From Cylicocyclus nassatus (Eukaryota > Nematoda > Chromadorea > Rhabditida > Strongylidae), in NCBI GenBank assembly GCA_958299035.1, contig CATQJL010000326.1:4478232-4542231 (forward strand): a stretch of DNA of 64,000 bases, read 5' to 3'. Shown here piece after piece: positions 29,401 through 44,400 of the stretch; position 1 is the first letter of the stretch, and each line of letters opens with the position of its first letter. The position numbers were made by a program, and so were the translations under genes. Below the pieces are notes generated by a model. The model saw only the letters and a program-made list of their open reading frames with translations, did no database searches and was not told the origin of the DNA.

Positions 29401-32400
29401 TTTGATGGGTAATAGTGTACTGCAAAATCGCGTCGTGACTGAATCGCGTGAAGTATGCCCGGGGCTTCCCGCGTTTCACGGATAATATTAAACGCAAGCG
29501 GCCGCGTTCGCGGCCGCTTGCGTTTGAGTGTCTATCGCCTTTGTCCGGTAAAGGGCCTTATATGCTTACGTGATTGCTCTTTACAAGTAGGCAATTCAAA
29601 ACACACTAAGCAGCACAGTGAAAAAAAAAACCTAAACAGTCTATTTTGCACATTTAGGCTAATAGATATAAAGGTAAATACAGTGTCACTGTGGTATCAA
29701 CAACACTCGCGAGTGAGCAAATTCTACGCCAGCGATTCTCGCAGTTTACGCTGCAAAATGGTCGCAGGGCGATATTCTCTGCGTTTGATGCTTCTGGCAA
29801 TCCCTTCACGCGCAGATGTTGTCAGCGATTGTCGGCAGCACAGAGGCAGTGTTTACCGTCAGATGTAGGTCTATGTGTACTGTAAGCTATCGTAACCTTC
29901 ATAGAGCAAGATTGCTCTAATGGGAGTTCTACCTGATTAATGTAAAGCGCATTTTTCGTGCACACGTGTGGGCAAACACGGGCATCACTTTGCACATTGC
30001 GCTTTTTACTGTAGCAAGCAGCGGTGCAAAAGGGGCGCCTCTCTTGGAGTCGTCGAACATGCTAAACTAATCGCACACTTTCCTCCAAAGGCCATTTTTA
30101 GGGATCGCGCCTGGATATTCCGCATATGGAACGTTCTGATGTTGGTGATTATACTTGCAATGCTAATAATGAAGCTGGTACTGCCGAGTCAACTATACAT
30201 GTTGACGTACTCGGTAATAGCGATTTCAAACTATGTTTAGTACAAAATTTTATGAAGTACTTTACAGTACCTCCTGTGATAGCTAGAAACAATATCGATA
30301 TGTCGCCACGTCTTCCAACTGGACAAACGCTTATGCTGATATGTGATGTCGAAGGGAAACCGCAGCCTTTATTGAAATGGTACGTATTTCTTTCCTTCTT
30401 ATTCATCTCAAAAGCGCTAGTAGAACTGTGCGTAAATATTGTCCATAGGGTGTCATCTGGCAACAACGTTTGCGCGTGGACAAATTGCTGCGCTTGCAAT
30501 GCCGGTGATTTGCGCGAGCAAGATACCCGCAGAACGCAGATCTTAAAGTCTGGCGCCCTCTAGCAATTACTTGACGCCCAAATGCTGTCGGCAAAAGTCG
30601 GAACACCATATGTACCTACAGATCTACTAGCCTATAGCTGTCATATAGAAAATGAAGACTTTGAACTTAACTTTGGCTATAAATCAAAAACGATTTAGGT
30701 TCATAAATGAGACAGAAATAACCGAAAGCAATGAACAAATCGAACTTGGACACACCGGAAAGTTCATCAAGGTACTCAACGCTTGATAAATGCGATACTC
30801 TGAAATTTTCATATCTATGTTTAGATCAGCAATATTACACTTCAAGACAAGGGAGTCTACACATGTATTGCCGATAATGTAGCCGGAAATGATACATTGC
30901 AATACAATGTAGACGTCGTCCGTAAGTGCAGACTTTTTGACAAATGAAGCAACTGTGTAAATGATGTAATTTCTAGAGGCTCCTATTATCTCAAACGGAG
31001 GAGCACAACAAGTGATCGAAGGTGAACTTGCTCGTATTGAATGTTTGGCTGAAGGACATCCACCACCGGTGATTAGCTGGTTAAGAAATGGAATACGAGT
31101 TGAGACTGGTGTGCAAGGAGTGAGATATATTGCTGATGGCAAGGTTAGCCCAATTACTACGGTGTTATTATTACTGTGTAGGTATGTTCAGCTGCTAAAC
31201 CTAAAAAGTATGTTTAGGTGCTCAATGTGTACGAAGCAAGAAGTTCGGATTCGGGTATTTACGTTTGCGCCGCGACAAACGAGGCTGGTACTGCTCAGCA
31301 AGCATACACATTAGAAGTGTTGGGTAAGTAATTTATCTCCCTGTTTTACGCAGTTTGCTTTTGAAAGAAAAAATATGTAGGTCACAACGATCTGTAGTTG
31401 AGTTTTAAGGCTACTGATAGTTTTGTTCCAACCACACTTTCTTGAACTATAAATACTGAAGCATGTACCTGCTCAAATTTGGGTACCTGGATCTTTTGTA
31501 GGGATACTGATTGGGTGCCTAATTAACTAGAAAAGAGCGTCGGCTCAAATAACTTATTTGTGGTCTAGTAATCAGACTTCAAACTCTCACCGAATACCGT
31601 ACTCTAGGAGAGCCGCTCCACCCATAAACAGTACGATACTGGGTGAGACTTTTTGGAATTTCTTGGCCTTTCTGGAATCGTATGGGGTTTAATCTGGGAG
31701 TGGCTTAAATAACGACTCCGAATCAATTTCCTCTCGAGACCTAGGTACTGGATACTGCTTTAAGGTCTAGTTCTGAATTGAAGGTAAGGCTGGTTTTAGC
31801 CTTTTTGGATTGGTGAAATTCTATCATTTGAAGTTCGAGACTTGGAAATATTTAATATCTGCTTTACTGAATATCTAACCTGACATCGAAATCACAATTT
31901 TATAGCTCCTCAGCTTACTTTCTGAAAGAATGACATGTAGTAGAGCAGTGATAGACTCAGCAATAATTTGCGATAATTGATTGATCCTTTAAATCTTGTC
32001 AAAGTCCCACGTTCAATCATTTCACATTTTACTATATCGCTTTCCCTTGAATGCTTGATATTTCATGACCAATGGCTTCATTGCAAAAATGTACACTTAC
32101 AGTGCTACCGTAGTCTTTGTGACATCCTAAAAGGGACGCCACGTTTTTATGCATTCGTGCAAATAATCTTTTCCGATCTTTCATGGAAAGCTGCAAAGTG
32201 ACGGCTTAATGAGTTACATAGTAACGATCTTTCGAGGGTCGGATTACCGGGCTCCTTTGAAGTCTTTCAAAAACATCAGAATTTTCTAAACTCGTCTATT
32301 TTGTCCGAGACTTTCTACTCAAACTAATCTCGAGTCCTAATTTAGTCGCACCAAAAATTGTTTCGACATCTTCTCCAAAGACCTCGGTACCAGTGGGCAC

Positions 32401-35400
32401 ACCATTCTCTCTCAAATGTGGTGTGCGAGGATATCCTGATCCGGCGGTAACATGGACTGTCGATGGTGAACCGCTTACTGATGGAGTCGATGGAGTCAGT
32501 ATAGGTTTGTTGCACATTTTTTGTTCGAATCATATGGTTTCCTTGTAATACTGACTTTTTAGCTCCTGATGGAACCCTCAACGTAGACGCAGCGTCTGGA
32601 CGAGTTTCCACGTACAGGTGTACAGTCAAAAACGATGCTGGCAGTGATGAAGTTGAATATGAAATCCACACAATAAGTACGTTACGTGTCAGGTCTCAGG
32701 AGAGCTTGATTAAGCCAATGCTTAAGTTACAGCTCTTATAACTCATTCCTGATCGAGAAGAACGACAAACTCTCGCTCACACAGTAATTTCATAGTAGCA
32801 ATCCGTTTTTTAGATGCTCCAGTCGTTAGCAGTGAAGGTGTCCGTTATATGAATGCTACAGAAGGAGAGCCTACTTCACTTCCATGTGAAATCGTCGGCG
32901 ACGATTCTCAGATTCAGTGGATGAAGGTGAGATCACACTGATGTCAAACTTTTTGCATTTATTTACCGTATGCTACCGTAACCGGTGCCAAACTCAAGCT
33001 GTCTTGATAAAACCTGGGTACTTGATTTCTTATTTAAAACCTGTTTGGCGACCTTACTAATCCACGGCACAAGCTGCAGCTCATATAGTTTTTCCGGCAG
33101 GGAAATATAATCGAAAAATCTCGCCCATATCGTATTCTCTAAAGAATGATCAGCGTTTTCGAGATTGTACCAACAGTATACAAGAAAAAATCTAGGCAAT
33201 CAACTTAACTGAACTTGCCTTTGCTTACTAAACATGAGCAGATGTTTTCAAAATTAACTAGGTTTCTTTGCTAGTGTGTAAATGCGCATTTTCCAAGATA
33301 AGGTTAGCCATCTAGCTCCGAGTTAGTCGTGTGTTTTAGCTTCTTCTCCGTCTTCTCGTCAAAATCATGTTTAAGTAAGTAAACAATTTCATTATATGTA
33401 CTTTTTGCCTGAAAAGCCGACGTTTCATCGTTAATATCCTGAAAACTGTGCAGCACACGAGCAAAAAAGCTACTTGATTGTAGGATTTCGTGACGCGGCA
33501 CGTACTACGCGTAAATTTACGGTAGCATACTGTAGGAACGCGACGCGTACACCTTTAAAACTTTTTTTTGAATTAAGCAATTATTTTTAGAACGGTCTAC
33601 CCCTTCTGCCAACCGCAAATCTCGAGTTCACTGAAGATAAAACGAGAGTGAACATAATGTCAACGAGACTTAGCGATGAAGGAGAGTACGTCTGCGTGGT
33701 AGCGAACTCTGCCGGGCAAGCGACGCAAAAAACACAAGTTTACGTGGGAGGTGCGTGATTTCAGATTTACTTGAAGTACACTTGGTGTCCGAATTCTTTT
33801 AGATTGCGTATAAAATATGGATAGTGGAAATTATGTGTTCATTTTCGTAATATTCATTTTTAGGTCGATAGTATCTCGAAGACAAAAAGCAGGCCTTTAT
33901 TCAGTTTGAGTGTGTTGTAGTCTTTTATTTCCCATGGAGTTAAACATTGGGATTGAAAATGATGGTGAAAGAAAAACCAGTAAAAAAAGAAAAAAATGTA
34001 TGAGTACTAAAAATCTAAGCTAATTCTTTAGGTATATTCGGCTAGTAAAATAATGCGCTTTATAATTTTTTGTCGTTGTATAAAACATATTGGAAGAAAA
34101 TTATTATTCAATTATCACATTTTCAACTTTTGATTTTGATTATGCTTGTCATGTGATTTTTCTCCATTAGTAAGTACTTGGTAGTAATGTTTTGAGTATT
34201 CTGCAAATCATAATTGTAAGAAAAAGGAAATTTGGATTTTTGCGTTGTTTTTTTGTCTGCAAATGTTGAAACTTTTCCAGTGTTCACACTAGATTTATCC
34301 ACAAAAATCAGATCCATGAGTGCTTAGTAGCTCCATAAACAGAGGAGAAAAAGCTCACAAGTAAACGATACCAAAAAATACCTCGGACATGATTGCACAA
34401 AGCGAAATGTCTACGAATACAATTATGAGACCATATTTTTAAAGCTTTTTTAAATATTTGCACTTTTTTCTAAAATATAGTTCACGGCAGTAAAGAACGA
34501 GTATTTCGATTGTTTGCCATTTGTTTTCCTCTGTGTAAAGCATCTCTTGGAATGATTACCTAAATGCGAAAATAGCATTATAAAGTTATACCATTTAAAT
34601 GGTACCATTTTGTGTGTCAAGTCGGGTAAGATCTGGATTGGTACTCTCTGGTTAGCGATGTAGTTTTGCAAATCATCTTTTCCTTGTTCTTCTTCATTAT
34701 TGTTCCTCACAAATCGAGAAAACTCTTCCAATACGCTGTCGTAGATGTCCGGGTCCAAGGATGCACCTCGCGTGTCCTATAATTCATGAAGTAATGCGAA
34801 AAGCTACTTATAAAACTAGAAAATCTAGAAAGTGAATTATAGCCCAACCGACCTGTATATCGTAATGATCAAGTTCACTCATAATTTGCTCTGGATCAAG
34901 GTTGATATCTTTTGCTGAAAAATATACAAATTATCAGTGTTTCCTTCTGCGCAGGTAAAAAAAAAAAGAACAGCTTAAAATGCTTGGGATTACTTCCAAT
35001 GGACGCTTGAAGTCTACTTTTTTGCTTCTAACAAGGGAGGTCCGATTAGTCGAAATGACCCTTTCAAATGAGTCTTACCTCACTTTTAAGAGCATCAAAC
35101 GGTAATTCAAAATCTGCTATCACTATCTGCCGAACGCCTCTGCACGCCGAGTTATGAATATTTTCTTGATGCGAAAAATGGACGCATAATCTACGTAAAA
35201 TCAAATTTTACGGTCATTTTAGCGCTCAAATAGAGCAGTGTTAAGTATGAGTGTTTTGAACAGAAGGTACTGTTCAAGCGGAGTGCTCTGAAACAACATT
35301 GTACCAATAGAGCAATTCTGACAAATTATGTTCTAATCATGCATTCAATTTCTCAACTCAAAAAAACGCTCATAACTCGACAGAGATGCTCGGCAGATAG

Positions 35401-38400
35401 CGAAGACAAATTTGGAATCAGCGTTCGATGCTCTTTATAGTCGTATCAATTTCATGTGAAAAGGTCAATTCGACCAAAGGGACCTCCCTTGTAAGTCTAC
35501 AAATTCTTTAATTTGATTTAGCAGAACATTGAACTTCTAAAAAATAACGATGAGTATATGAACAGTAATTTCTTAGGATGGACAGTCTAACAATGAGCCT
35601 TGCATCAATTCTAAAGGATCATGTAAGATTGTTGATCGCTTTTAATATGTATAATATTTTTTTGTCTTTACCATATGTAGTACCTAATTATACTGGATCT
35701 CCCAAAAAAATGTGCCTACTGTTTTGTGGAGACGCTCTCGTCACGAAGTTCTGTTGAGAAGCCTTAGATGCTATTTTGTAAAGCTGACTTCAACTTAAAG
35801 CCAATTTTAGGATTACGGTGGAAAATTCCGGCATATGGCGTCACTGTGAAAAGCTGCCGTTGCAAACATTTTTAAAAAAAACCCTGTAAACTTATGTAAT
35901 AGGTTTTCCATGGACGCTGAGTTTGTTCAGCTTGGTCCAAGATTGCAAAATTTTCTAAACAGTGTAAGCATATTTCTTAGGAACATCGGAACGGGGCTGC
36001 CACTGATTACCTGGCGTAACTTTCTAAGGAAGCATTATAATGAAATGCAAATTTCATAGTTAGAAGTAACAACCATAATTAACCTAACGTGAAAGTTTCC
36101 AGGTTGCTGCATTTTCTAAAGCAAAATATGGCCCTCCACGGCCCAAAAGCCTCTTCAAAATTTCTACTTAATTTCACAGTAGTGAAGAGGGAACGATGGT
36201 TCGCTTTATACTGTAGATCTAAGTTGAAGCCAGCTCTACAAAAGGTTTCTGAAGCTTCTCGAAAGACTTCATGACAAGAGAGTTATTAACAGTCAAACAG
36301 TAGGCACATTTACTGAAACACCCTGTATACATATTGGAAATTACTTCTGGAAAAATTCAAAGAAAAAAGTCAAAAATTCCAATTTCGTAGAACATCCGAC
36401 CAGCACGAATTTTATTCGGTTAAAAAGTAAGTCGAAACCCACAAAAGAAGTAAATTCGCAGATTGTTGGACCATTTTTCATTTTTAGCTGACAAAAGCAA
36501 TTTGAGGGATTGTCTATTTGCTTTTAATGCAACGCCAGAACTACATTCCAACCTAATATCTTTCTCTACTTCATCTTAATAGATATTATGCTTTATTCTT
36601 TTCATTGCCAATTCCTACTTTCGGTTTTTTCTTGTTTACATGTTCTGCGGGTAATGAGTAAGATCTATTGCTTCATCTCAGTTTTCTTGTTTTTTCCCGT
36701 ACCTGATAGAGTTTCAATTTTTTTTGCTAGCATGTGCAACTATGTATAGTGTCAATTAACATTCCATAATAACTTTGAGAAACTTGATCTTAATCAGTTC
36801 TAAACAAATCTTACCTGATACCGTTTCCAAGAACGTGGCCATAATGACGAAAGCGTAAAAGGCGTTTGTACCCATTGAAGTCTGCATTGTACTAATAGAC
36901 TAAGGATTTTGTCCTTCTAAGAATAGAATGTAAGACAAAAAACTCACCAAAGAGTTGTGATACAGGATCGAGCAAAGCTATGTAAAGACGGCAAGGAGTG
37001 AACGTAGAGTAATGACCTAAAGCGGAAATTGCGATTTTACAACCTCTTTCACATCATCGTTTAACATCACATCCGGTAGACATCATAGTATCGACGGAAT
37101 ACTTGAATAACAGATGATAACAAGGAATTGTACACGAAAGTGTGAAGAATATTGTAGGGGTACTGTAGTCCATGTAGTAGTTAGCAGGATCAACAAAAAT
37201 TTTGAACTTAGCAGTTCTTAAAGTGCATTGATTAGGTACTGGAAGTCCATTTTTATGATTATTGTGCTCATAAATCGCTAAACCAGCATATATGCCTCAT
37301 TTTTTTTGTAGATTCTGTAAGACATGAGTGGGCCGAGCGCACCAAAGGATGGCTAGTGAATAATTACGTTTTCACATGCAAATACTATCCAATTCCACTT
37401 TTTTGCAACAAGTTATCATTTTGAAAAACGATTTCTGCTCAGACATAGCTGTTCAGCGATTTTTCATGAAATACTTGTTCTAAATGTACCATAATCTCAT
37501 AAACAAATTTGTCCCGATTTCTGCAACCCGACAAAGCTAATCGATATTGTTTTTTGACCAACTAGTAGTAATATAAAAAATTGTGTGTATAAATTGAAAA
37601 CTTGTTTCAAGCGGAAAAACATGAGTCCTTGTAGAGAAGGCAATTCTTCTACTTTATCAAATTTAATCTGCTTCATTTATTTTACAATTTGAAATATTTT
37701 TCCCATCCAGATAATGCTGAAATGAATCGATTACCATTGGTTAATACTATTACTTGATAAGGTATTTTTATTTGGCATAACGTTAAATATAGCAAAAAAA
37801 CTCAGGTTTATTAACTTTTGCGACATACCCTTTTCAAAAAAAGTTTCATTTTGTGCAAAAGGGCCCGGAACTTCGATAATGACCACAGTTTTCTCAACAT
37901 CTAGGTGCTAATTTCGAATTTTGCAGTTGTGCCAAGAATAATCGAGAGTGCGAAAAGGGAGCTGGTAAAGAGTGGCGAATTAGCGACCATGTGGTGAGTA
38001 TTTTCTGGATTAGTGAGCTATTTACTCAGGAAATGATGTGATAGACCGCTAATATGATACATTTAATAATATACTAATATGATACATGTAAAAATTGGAT
38101 CTTTTAGGTGTGAAGCAGCAGGCGTCCCACCACCGACGATAACATGGATGAGAGATGATCAAATTCTTACAAATAGTAAGTTTTCTGATGATTTTCAAGT
38201 CCTATTTCTTTTCTTGGGCATTGTAACCATGGCGAATACATAGTAAGTTTTTCAATTTGGAGAGAGATCGATGAGACGATGCACAGATAAATTGCGTGTG
38301 TCATGTTACCAAGGATGTTGATCGCAATAATAAATAATTCCCAGCTCTCTAGTAAGGATTTTCACTCAAAAAGTTGCTCAAATTGCAAAAATTGCTCTTT

Positions 38401-41400
38401 CGCAAGATATCGTCCTACTCATGATTGTACTGGTTTGATCCATAAATGTTGCACCAGAAAAGTATGAGAAATTTGTTTAAAAGAGGTTAAAACAGTTTTG
38501 ATTAATTTGATATAATTTTTGTCATATATAATGATTCATTCTTCATTTCAAAGATTTTTTTGTATAAAATCAGCTTTGAAATCAATTCAATCAAAAAGTC
38601 GAAATTTATAATTATTTGACATTCGATCCAAACGAACTTCTCACAGTTGAAACAAGCAAATCACAAAAATAACAAACTAATATTAGATTCTGACCCCTTG
38701 AGCAATATAGCGAACGAAATTCAAAAAAATTACAATTCCTGTATCTTTCCTTACCTGTACTGTAGTGATAAGCTGAAAAAGGTTTTTGTATCTTGCTCCT
38801 TGACAAAGCATATAATTTGATTTTTGTTTCTAATATATGTCATATCAAACGAATTTTAGAAACTAGGCAATTGCGTTTTTAAAATTTCGGTGTAAAATAT
38901 ATGAACCAACCTAACTATTTGCCTTCTTCAAAAGAAAATTATAGAATCATTGAAATGCAGAAAAGATTTTGTGAAATACAAGGTATAAGAACCTTGAGTT
39001 AAGCACCTGAGACCAGAATAGGCTATCTAGGTTATTTTATTCGATCATATGCTTGAGATGTAGTTGTACTTTTCTATGTAATCATTATGTTAAAAACCAT
39101 TATTCCATTTCGGTATGCTGGTCATTATTGCATTTAAATAATGCATAAAATTTTTTACGTCACAATCCAAAGTACAAGCACAAAAAAGCTTATCAAGCTA
39201 AGAACTTTGACGCCATTTGAAGGCTCTCGCACTTGGTTGTGGATATAATTAGAACTAGCAAGTTCAATTAAGTTTTCTTTTTAGCTGCACTCGACGATCG
39301 AGGCACTACACACCGGAAATCGCTATTATTCGACAATGTGTCCGTTGACGATGCTGGCGTCTACACCTGTAAAGCGGAAAATTGGGCCGGAACAACTTTA
39401 AAGGACTTCGACCTTGTCGTAATCAGTAAGTAAACCATGAAAAATTATGCAAAAAGTGCAGGAAAATATTGCCGGATAAGTGCACGAACCCGCGGATGTG
39501 AGCTTGAAGGTACAATATATAAGTGCGGTAATGTCGTGTATTACTCAGATAAATAACAAAACTATGGCAACGGATCGCGCCAAAACCCTCTAAATTTGAA
39601 GTCTAACAAAATATCTAAATAACACGAGATAATAAAAACATTGCTACTGCAGACTCGCCTGCTAACAGAAAGTAAATCTTACTGCTTTATTAGGTCGGAC
39701 ATGATTCTTGTTATACTTGAAGACATCTTCATTAGCTCTTCGTAAAAATTTCCACCTTCAAATTACATGAAGCGATGTAGCATTTCGATCCAATTTTTTT
39801 TATTTTTTTGGAAAATTTTCCGAAGTTTTACTAAAATTTCTGTAAATTTTTAGTATGCCTTATTAAAGAGCCTAAATCTTCAGATTGCCTTCATACAAGT
39901 ACTAGTACTCCCTGAAATCCATTTAAAAGTTAAAAGATAAGGGAGAGAACTTTTCAAGGTAGGAAAGAAACGGAGGACGAAGTTCCGTTACAAAATTGCC
40001 TTTTTATTCACTGTAACCTAAGGTCGTGATGATGAAAATGATGTAAATGAAAAAGTCAGTGTCCCTTCCTTATCTATGCCAGATATGAGGGCTTGTCTGA
40101 CTTTCTAGAGTTTCTCATATGAAGACAAATGAAGTGTGACAAAACTTGTTTAACGACCTAATAGTATTCAGCATTGCGCTTACAAGTAAATGTCTAAAAA
40201 TAGCTTATCCCATCAAATGTACACTCCAAGACCGCCTCGAGATGCTTTTGGTTTCAAATAGCAGTAGTATAAATAGTTTGACATTCGATCTTATTGTCCG
40301 CGTAACTTCTGAATTCTTTACAGTTTACTTTCTCACATGGTACACAGGAAAATACCTCGAGACAAATTTCATATTCAATTACGGATTCATGCTACCCTAG
40401 GGAAAGTCTGCCGTACCATTTGAGTGCAAGCAACCGTCTATAGCTGTACTAAGAGGACCGTCTAGCACATATGTACTAGACCTAAATTTAGAAACTAGCA
40501 TCTCAAAGCGCATTCTGATCTTTCTGTTGCCAGCTAATCATCAAAAGAATTGTGTGTTTAGACATGGTCCTTACTTGAGAACTGGGCAGGATCGCTTTTT
40601 GCTAGTCTACTTGCAATCAAGTTAAAGAATATAAGAAAAGGCTTGAAAAATTAACAACAACGAGAAGAAACTTTTGCAAGACACTTTGATGGACTTTACA
40701 AGAAGGTGGAAGTCGTGTACATACAAGATTCATTTATTTTCTTTGCCTGTAATTACACAAAAAGTTCCCAAACATCGTGCGGAAACTTGCCCTTGATGAA
40801 ATGCACATCTTGTGTTTTTTTTTTGAAAAAATGGGCATTACAAGAAGTTAGAAATCGTGTAGATTTGTAAAATTCTCATTTTCCTCGCTTATGATTACAT
40901 TAACAACTGGTTTTGTAATTTTTAGTATGAAAAAAAATTTGATAAATACTATGTCTGATTGAGCTCGTGGCTTCAAAATCTTTTCAGCTAGAAAAATTTT
41001 AACATGTAATAAGACAGCCCTACGTCACCAAGGGAGTAATGAGTTGAGGCTTAAAAGTTGGGCTACTAAAGAAAGTTGCTGGAATCTATGTGAAAATTAT
41101 GAAAATAGCGAATAGTTGTCAGATCTGCTTCTTCCTTGCAGCTGTGTGAAAATAAGTAGGATAATAGTAAATAACTTCTTAGGACTTTAGCAGCCCCGAG
41201 ACATGAGGTGCAATGAGGCAAGACGAGATTAACTTTGCCCTGTCCTCACAAATGCTCAAAATAAATGTGCTCCAAGAAATAGTGTCATTATTAGAAACTT
41301 ATAGGACAGAAATTAGCACTAACTATTTATACAATTCCAGCTAAACCTACAATCCAACCAGAAAAGCTGAATGTGACTGCGGATTCGAGGAAAACTGTGA

Positions 41401-44400
41401 TATTGCCTTGTAATGCTACAGGAATACCGGAACCGGTAGTGTCATGGGTAAAGGCACCGAATATCCAGATCGAAGCGAATGAAAGTGAGTTTCCTTTTTT
41501 CCAATTAATAAAAGCGTAATGGAAAATTGTAGGATAAAGAAAATTCCAAGTTCTGCGCAAAAAATCGACATTCATGAATTTCATAACTAGCGATGTTTAG
41601 CAAAATGGTGGGATTAGTTAGCAACAGAATTCTTGTCATAATATGAAATTCGCAATCTCCATAGGGGATAACTTAATGCATTCAAACGTAGCAACTTTTT
41701 CTTTCTAGAAAAGTCCAAGAAAAGTACATTTTGGTTGAAAACAAGATCCTTCACTTGTCTACGGATGTAGAGAAACTTAGTAATATCAATTCGCACACTT
41801 AAACGTAGTGTTGCACTTGGATATGAGTAAAGAGGTTATAGCTAAAGCTATCCCTTAGGGAGGCCATTAAATGTTAATTGTAAATAATCTTTCTGCTGAC
41901 GCCATCATCGGAAATATAGGAAACCTCTCTAACAAAATCAAATAAACCTAGCCCAGCGCTAATTGTAAGAAACATGCTGCTTTGCTTTGCATTCCAATCC
42001 CGAAATCTTCAAAAATTTCGAAGAATAGCATTCATTTTTTTAGAACGGTGAGAAAATGAGGTTGTGAACCATGAATATGTTGCCTGACACACCTCAAGTC
42101 TTTTGTTGTAGGATTATCAGGTTGTTTACAAATTATCAAGGGCCACTTTATTTTCTATTGTTCGCGGGCCCCAGGCACAAGGAAAGCGTCATTAAGAAAT
42201 GCTATCGATACGTCATCAATGGTTTGCTCTTTGTTGTAAGCTTTAGGTTCCTAGAATAGATGCGAAATGACTCAAGCTCAATCGCTAGCTCATAGTGAAG
42301 AAATAGCTGGAGTTTTGTGGAAGAATGATTTATTCAAAGAAATGAGCCTTCGTATGCGATCAGGATAGCCTAGCCCGAAGGCAAACATCCTGAAGTCTTT
42401 AGTTTTTTCTATTTGGCCAAATATCAACTTCTGATACTGTTTTTTCTATGAGTGATAAAAAGGCCCGTACTTGATGCTGTTAACTTGGAATCTAAGTCTT
42501 GCATCAAAAGTAGAAAATTACTCATGAACCGCAAGAAATAGTTTTGATCCATTTATTATCACAATACATACTTACAACGTGTCCCAAAAAAGTGTGTCAT
42601 ACGTTTGGTTTGTAATAACCCTTGTATAAAAAGCTTTTGCGGTTTCTTTAGCATAATTGTAGAGCTGGCTTGTACTTAGAGTTATAGTACGGAGCGAACC
42701 ATCGTAGTTTTTCATTACTGTAAGATAACAGAAGGATTTCTGAAAAAGGTTTTGAGCCATTGAGGGCCTTAAATCATCTCTGAATGCAAAGTGAACAATT
42801 TGAACTGGGCTAATAAAAGGCGCTGATACTACATATAAACTTTGCACTTTACCACAATGCTTCGATCATAAGTTATGCTAAGTAAACCGCAGTACCTGTT
42901 TTTACAATACTCCCAGTTGTGATAACACCATCGAAAAGCTTTACAAGCTTGTAAAAAGTTGAGTAATAAAATAAGCACGCGTGAAAATTCTGGTACATGA
43001 CTTTTTCAGTTTTTTAAATCATTTTTTGAAACATGGCTAACAAACAATGACGCTGTAAGCCGAAAGTTCCTAACGTAGTCCTACAGTAATCAAGAGAGAC
43101 TGGTGATTTACTCCATGCAGTTGATCTAACTTGAAGCCTCTACTCTAGTGCGCTCAAAGGAAGACGAAGCCTGTCATGCAAAAAAGTTATTAGGGATTAA
43201 ACCTTCAATAAATTTCTAGAGAAACCCTGTGGAATCATCAGACCTCATGATACATATGATAGAAAATTATCTCTGAAAAAATCAAAGTTAAAAAAAAGGT
43301 TCGAGGATTATAACCTACAGAATCTACCGATTAGCATGAATTCATGTGAGTCTAAAGCTTGAGTCGCAGAATCCAAACCCAAAAGTAAACTTTAGAAGCT
43401 GTTGACAAAAAGAAAATTAGAATTAAATGCTGTTGGAGAAACTTTTAGCAAAGAACAAAAGAATAAAATCCAAGTGTTTGTCTCTAAAAGCTTTTCTTGC
43501 CGCATATGAAAACAAAGATACTTTCAGAACCAGATAATGGTTGGTTTCCTTTCTCTAAATTATTTCATACCGAGCGGTTACACTGAATTCAGAGAAGACT
43601 GCGAATTCTCAGGATTTTGATGCGCTACCTACTCTACCACATGGCGTTTACAAATTAGCCAAAAGGCTTGGAAAAAACACAGAGTTTATAAAAGGAAGAG
43701 GTTGAGTGAACCCTCAATTTAGCTGCCCTTAAAGTTAAAGCATTCGTCGACACCAAGGATTTGATAGATATTTCAGAGGAGCAAGGAGTTTAGACACGTT
43801 AACGCGTAAATAGGTGATATTCCTCAAATCTGAAATTCACAGCCAAAACATGTCGTCTCACAGCTGTATACAGGAACCTTCGCATGCATTTCTAAGATGT
43901 TTTAGGCTCCAAAGTTTTGCGATGAATCATAGCTCAGTGTCATCACTAATAGCAATATCTCCCCACTGGAGTATTTTAAGCAACGGAAAGAGACATAAGC
44001 ATTCTTAATCATATGGAACTATGAGCATTATGAGGGCAGTCCGAGTCGAACGAGTCGTAGCAATTGACTCTGGCAGCGCAAAAGCAAGATTGTAAAACAT
44101 TAAGTGAGTCGTAAAAAATTGCGTCCCAATTTCGCTCGACGTCATTTTTAGCACACTCGCGCGCGTTTACGCTTTTGCGACAAAGTATTTCAAAAAGGCT
44201 AGAAAGGACAGTAATCAGAGACGGATCTAATGTTGAAAGGACCTCCCACTTTGAGAGACCATAACTTATTCTGAAAATAGTAAGTTGGTACAAATCTTGC
44301 CCGTTGTGTAGTGCGATTCGGTTAAGCAGTAAGTTACCTTCGATTCCATCAGACCTTTCATGAAAAGTTTTTGTAGAAAACTGGAACAAGGCTTTGAATG

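Noticed and set aside
36089..36274. Frame that might be a transposase remnant
   Set aside because: Inside the 35691 element, but no DDE-type motif or helix-turn-helix could be seen.
43560..43645. tRNA-like box A (TGGTAGAGTAGG) on the - strand
   Set aside because: The T arm does not fold and the acceptor ends do not pair.
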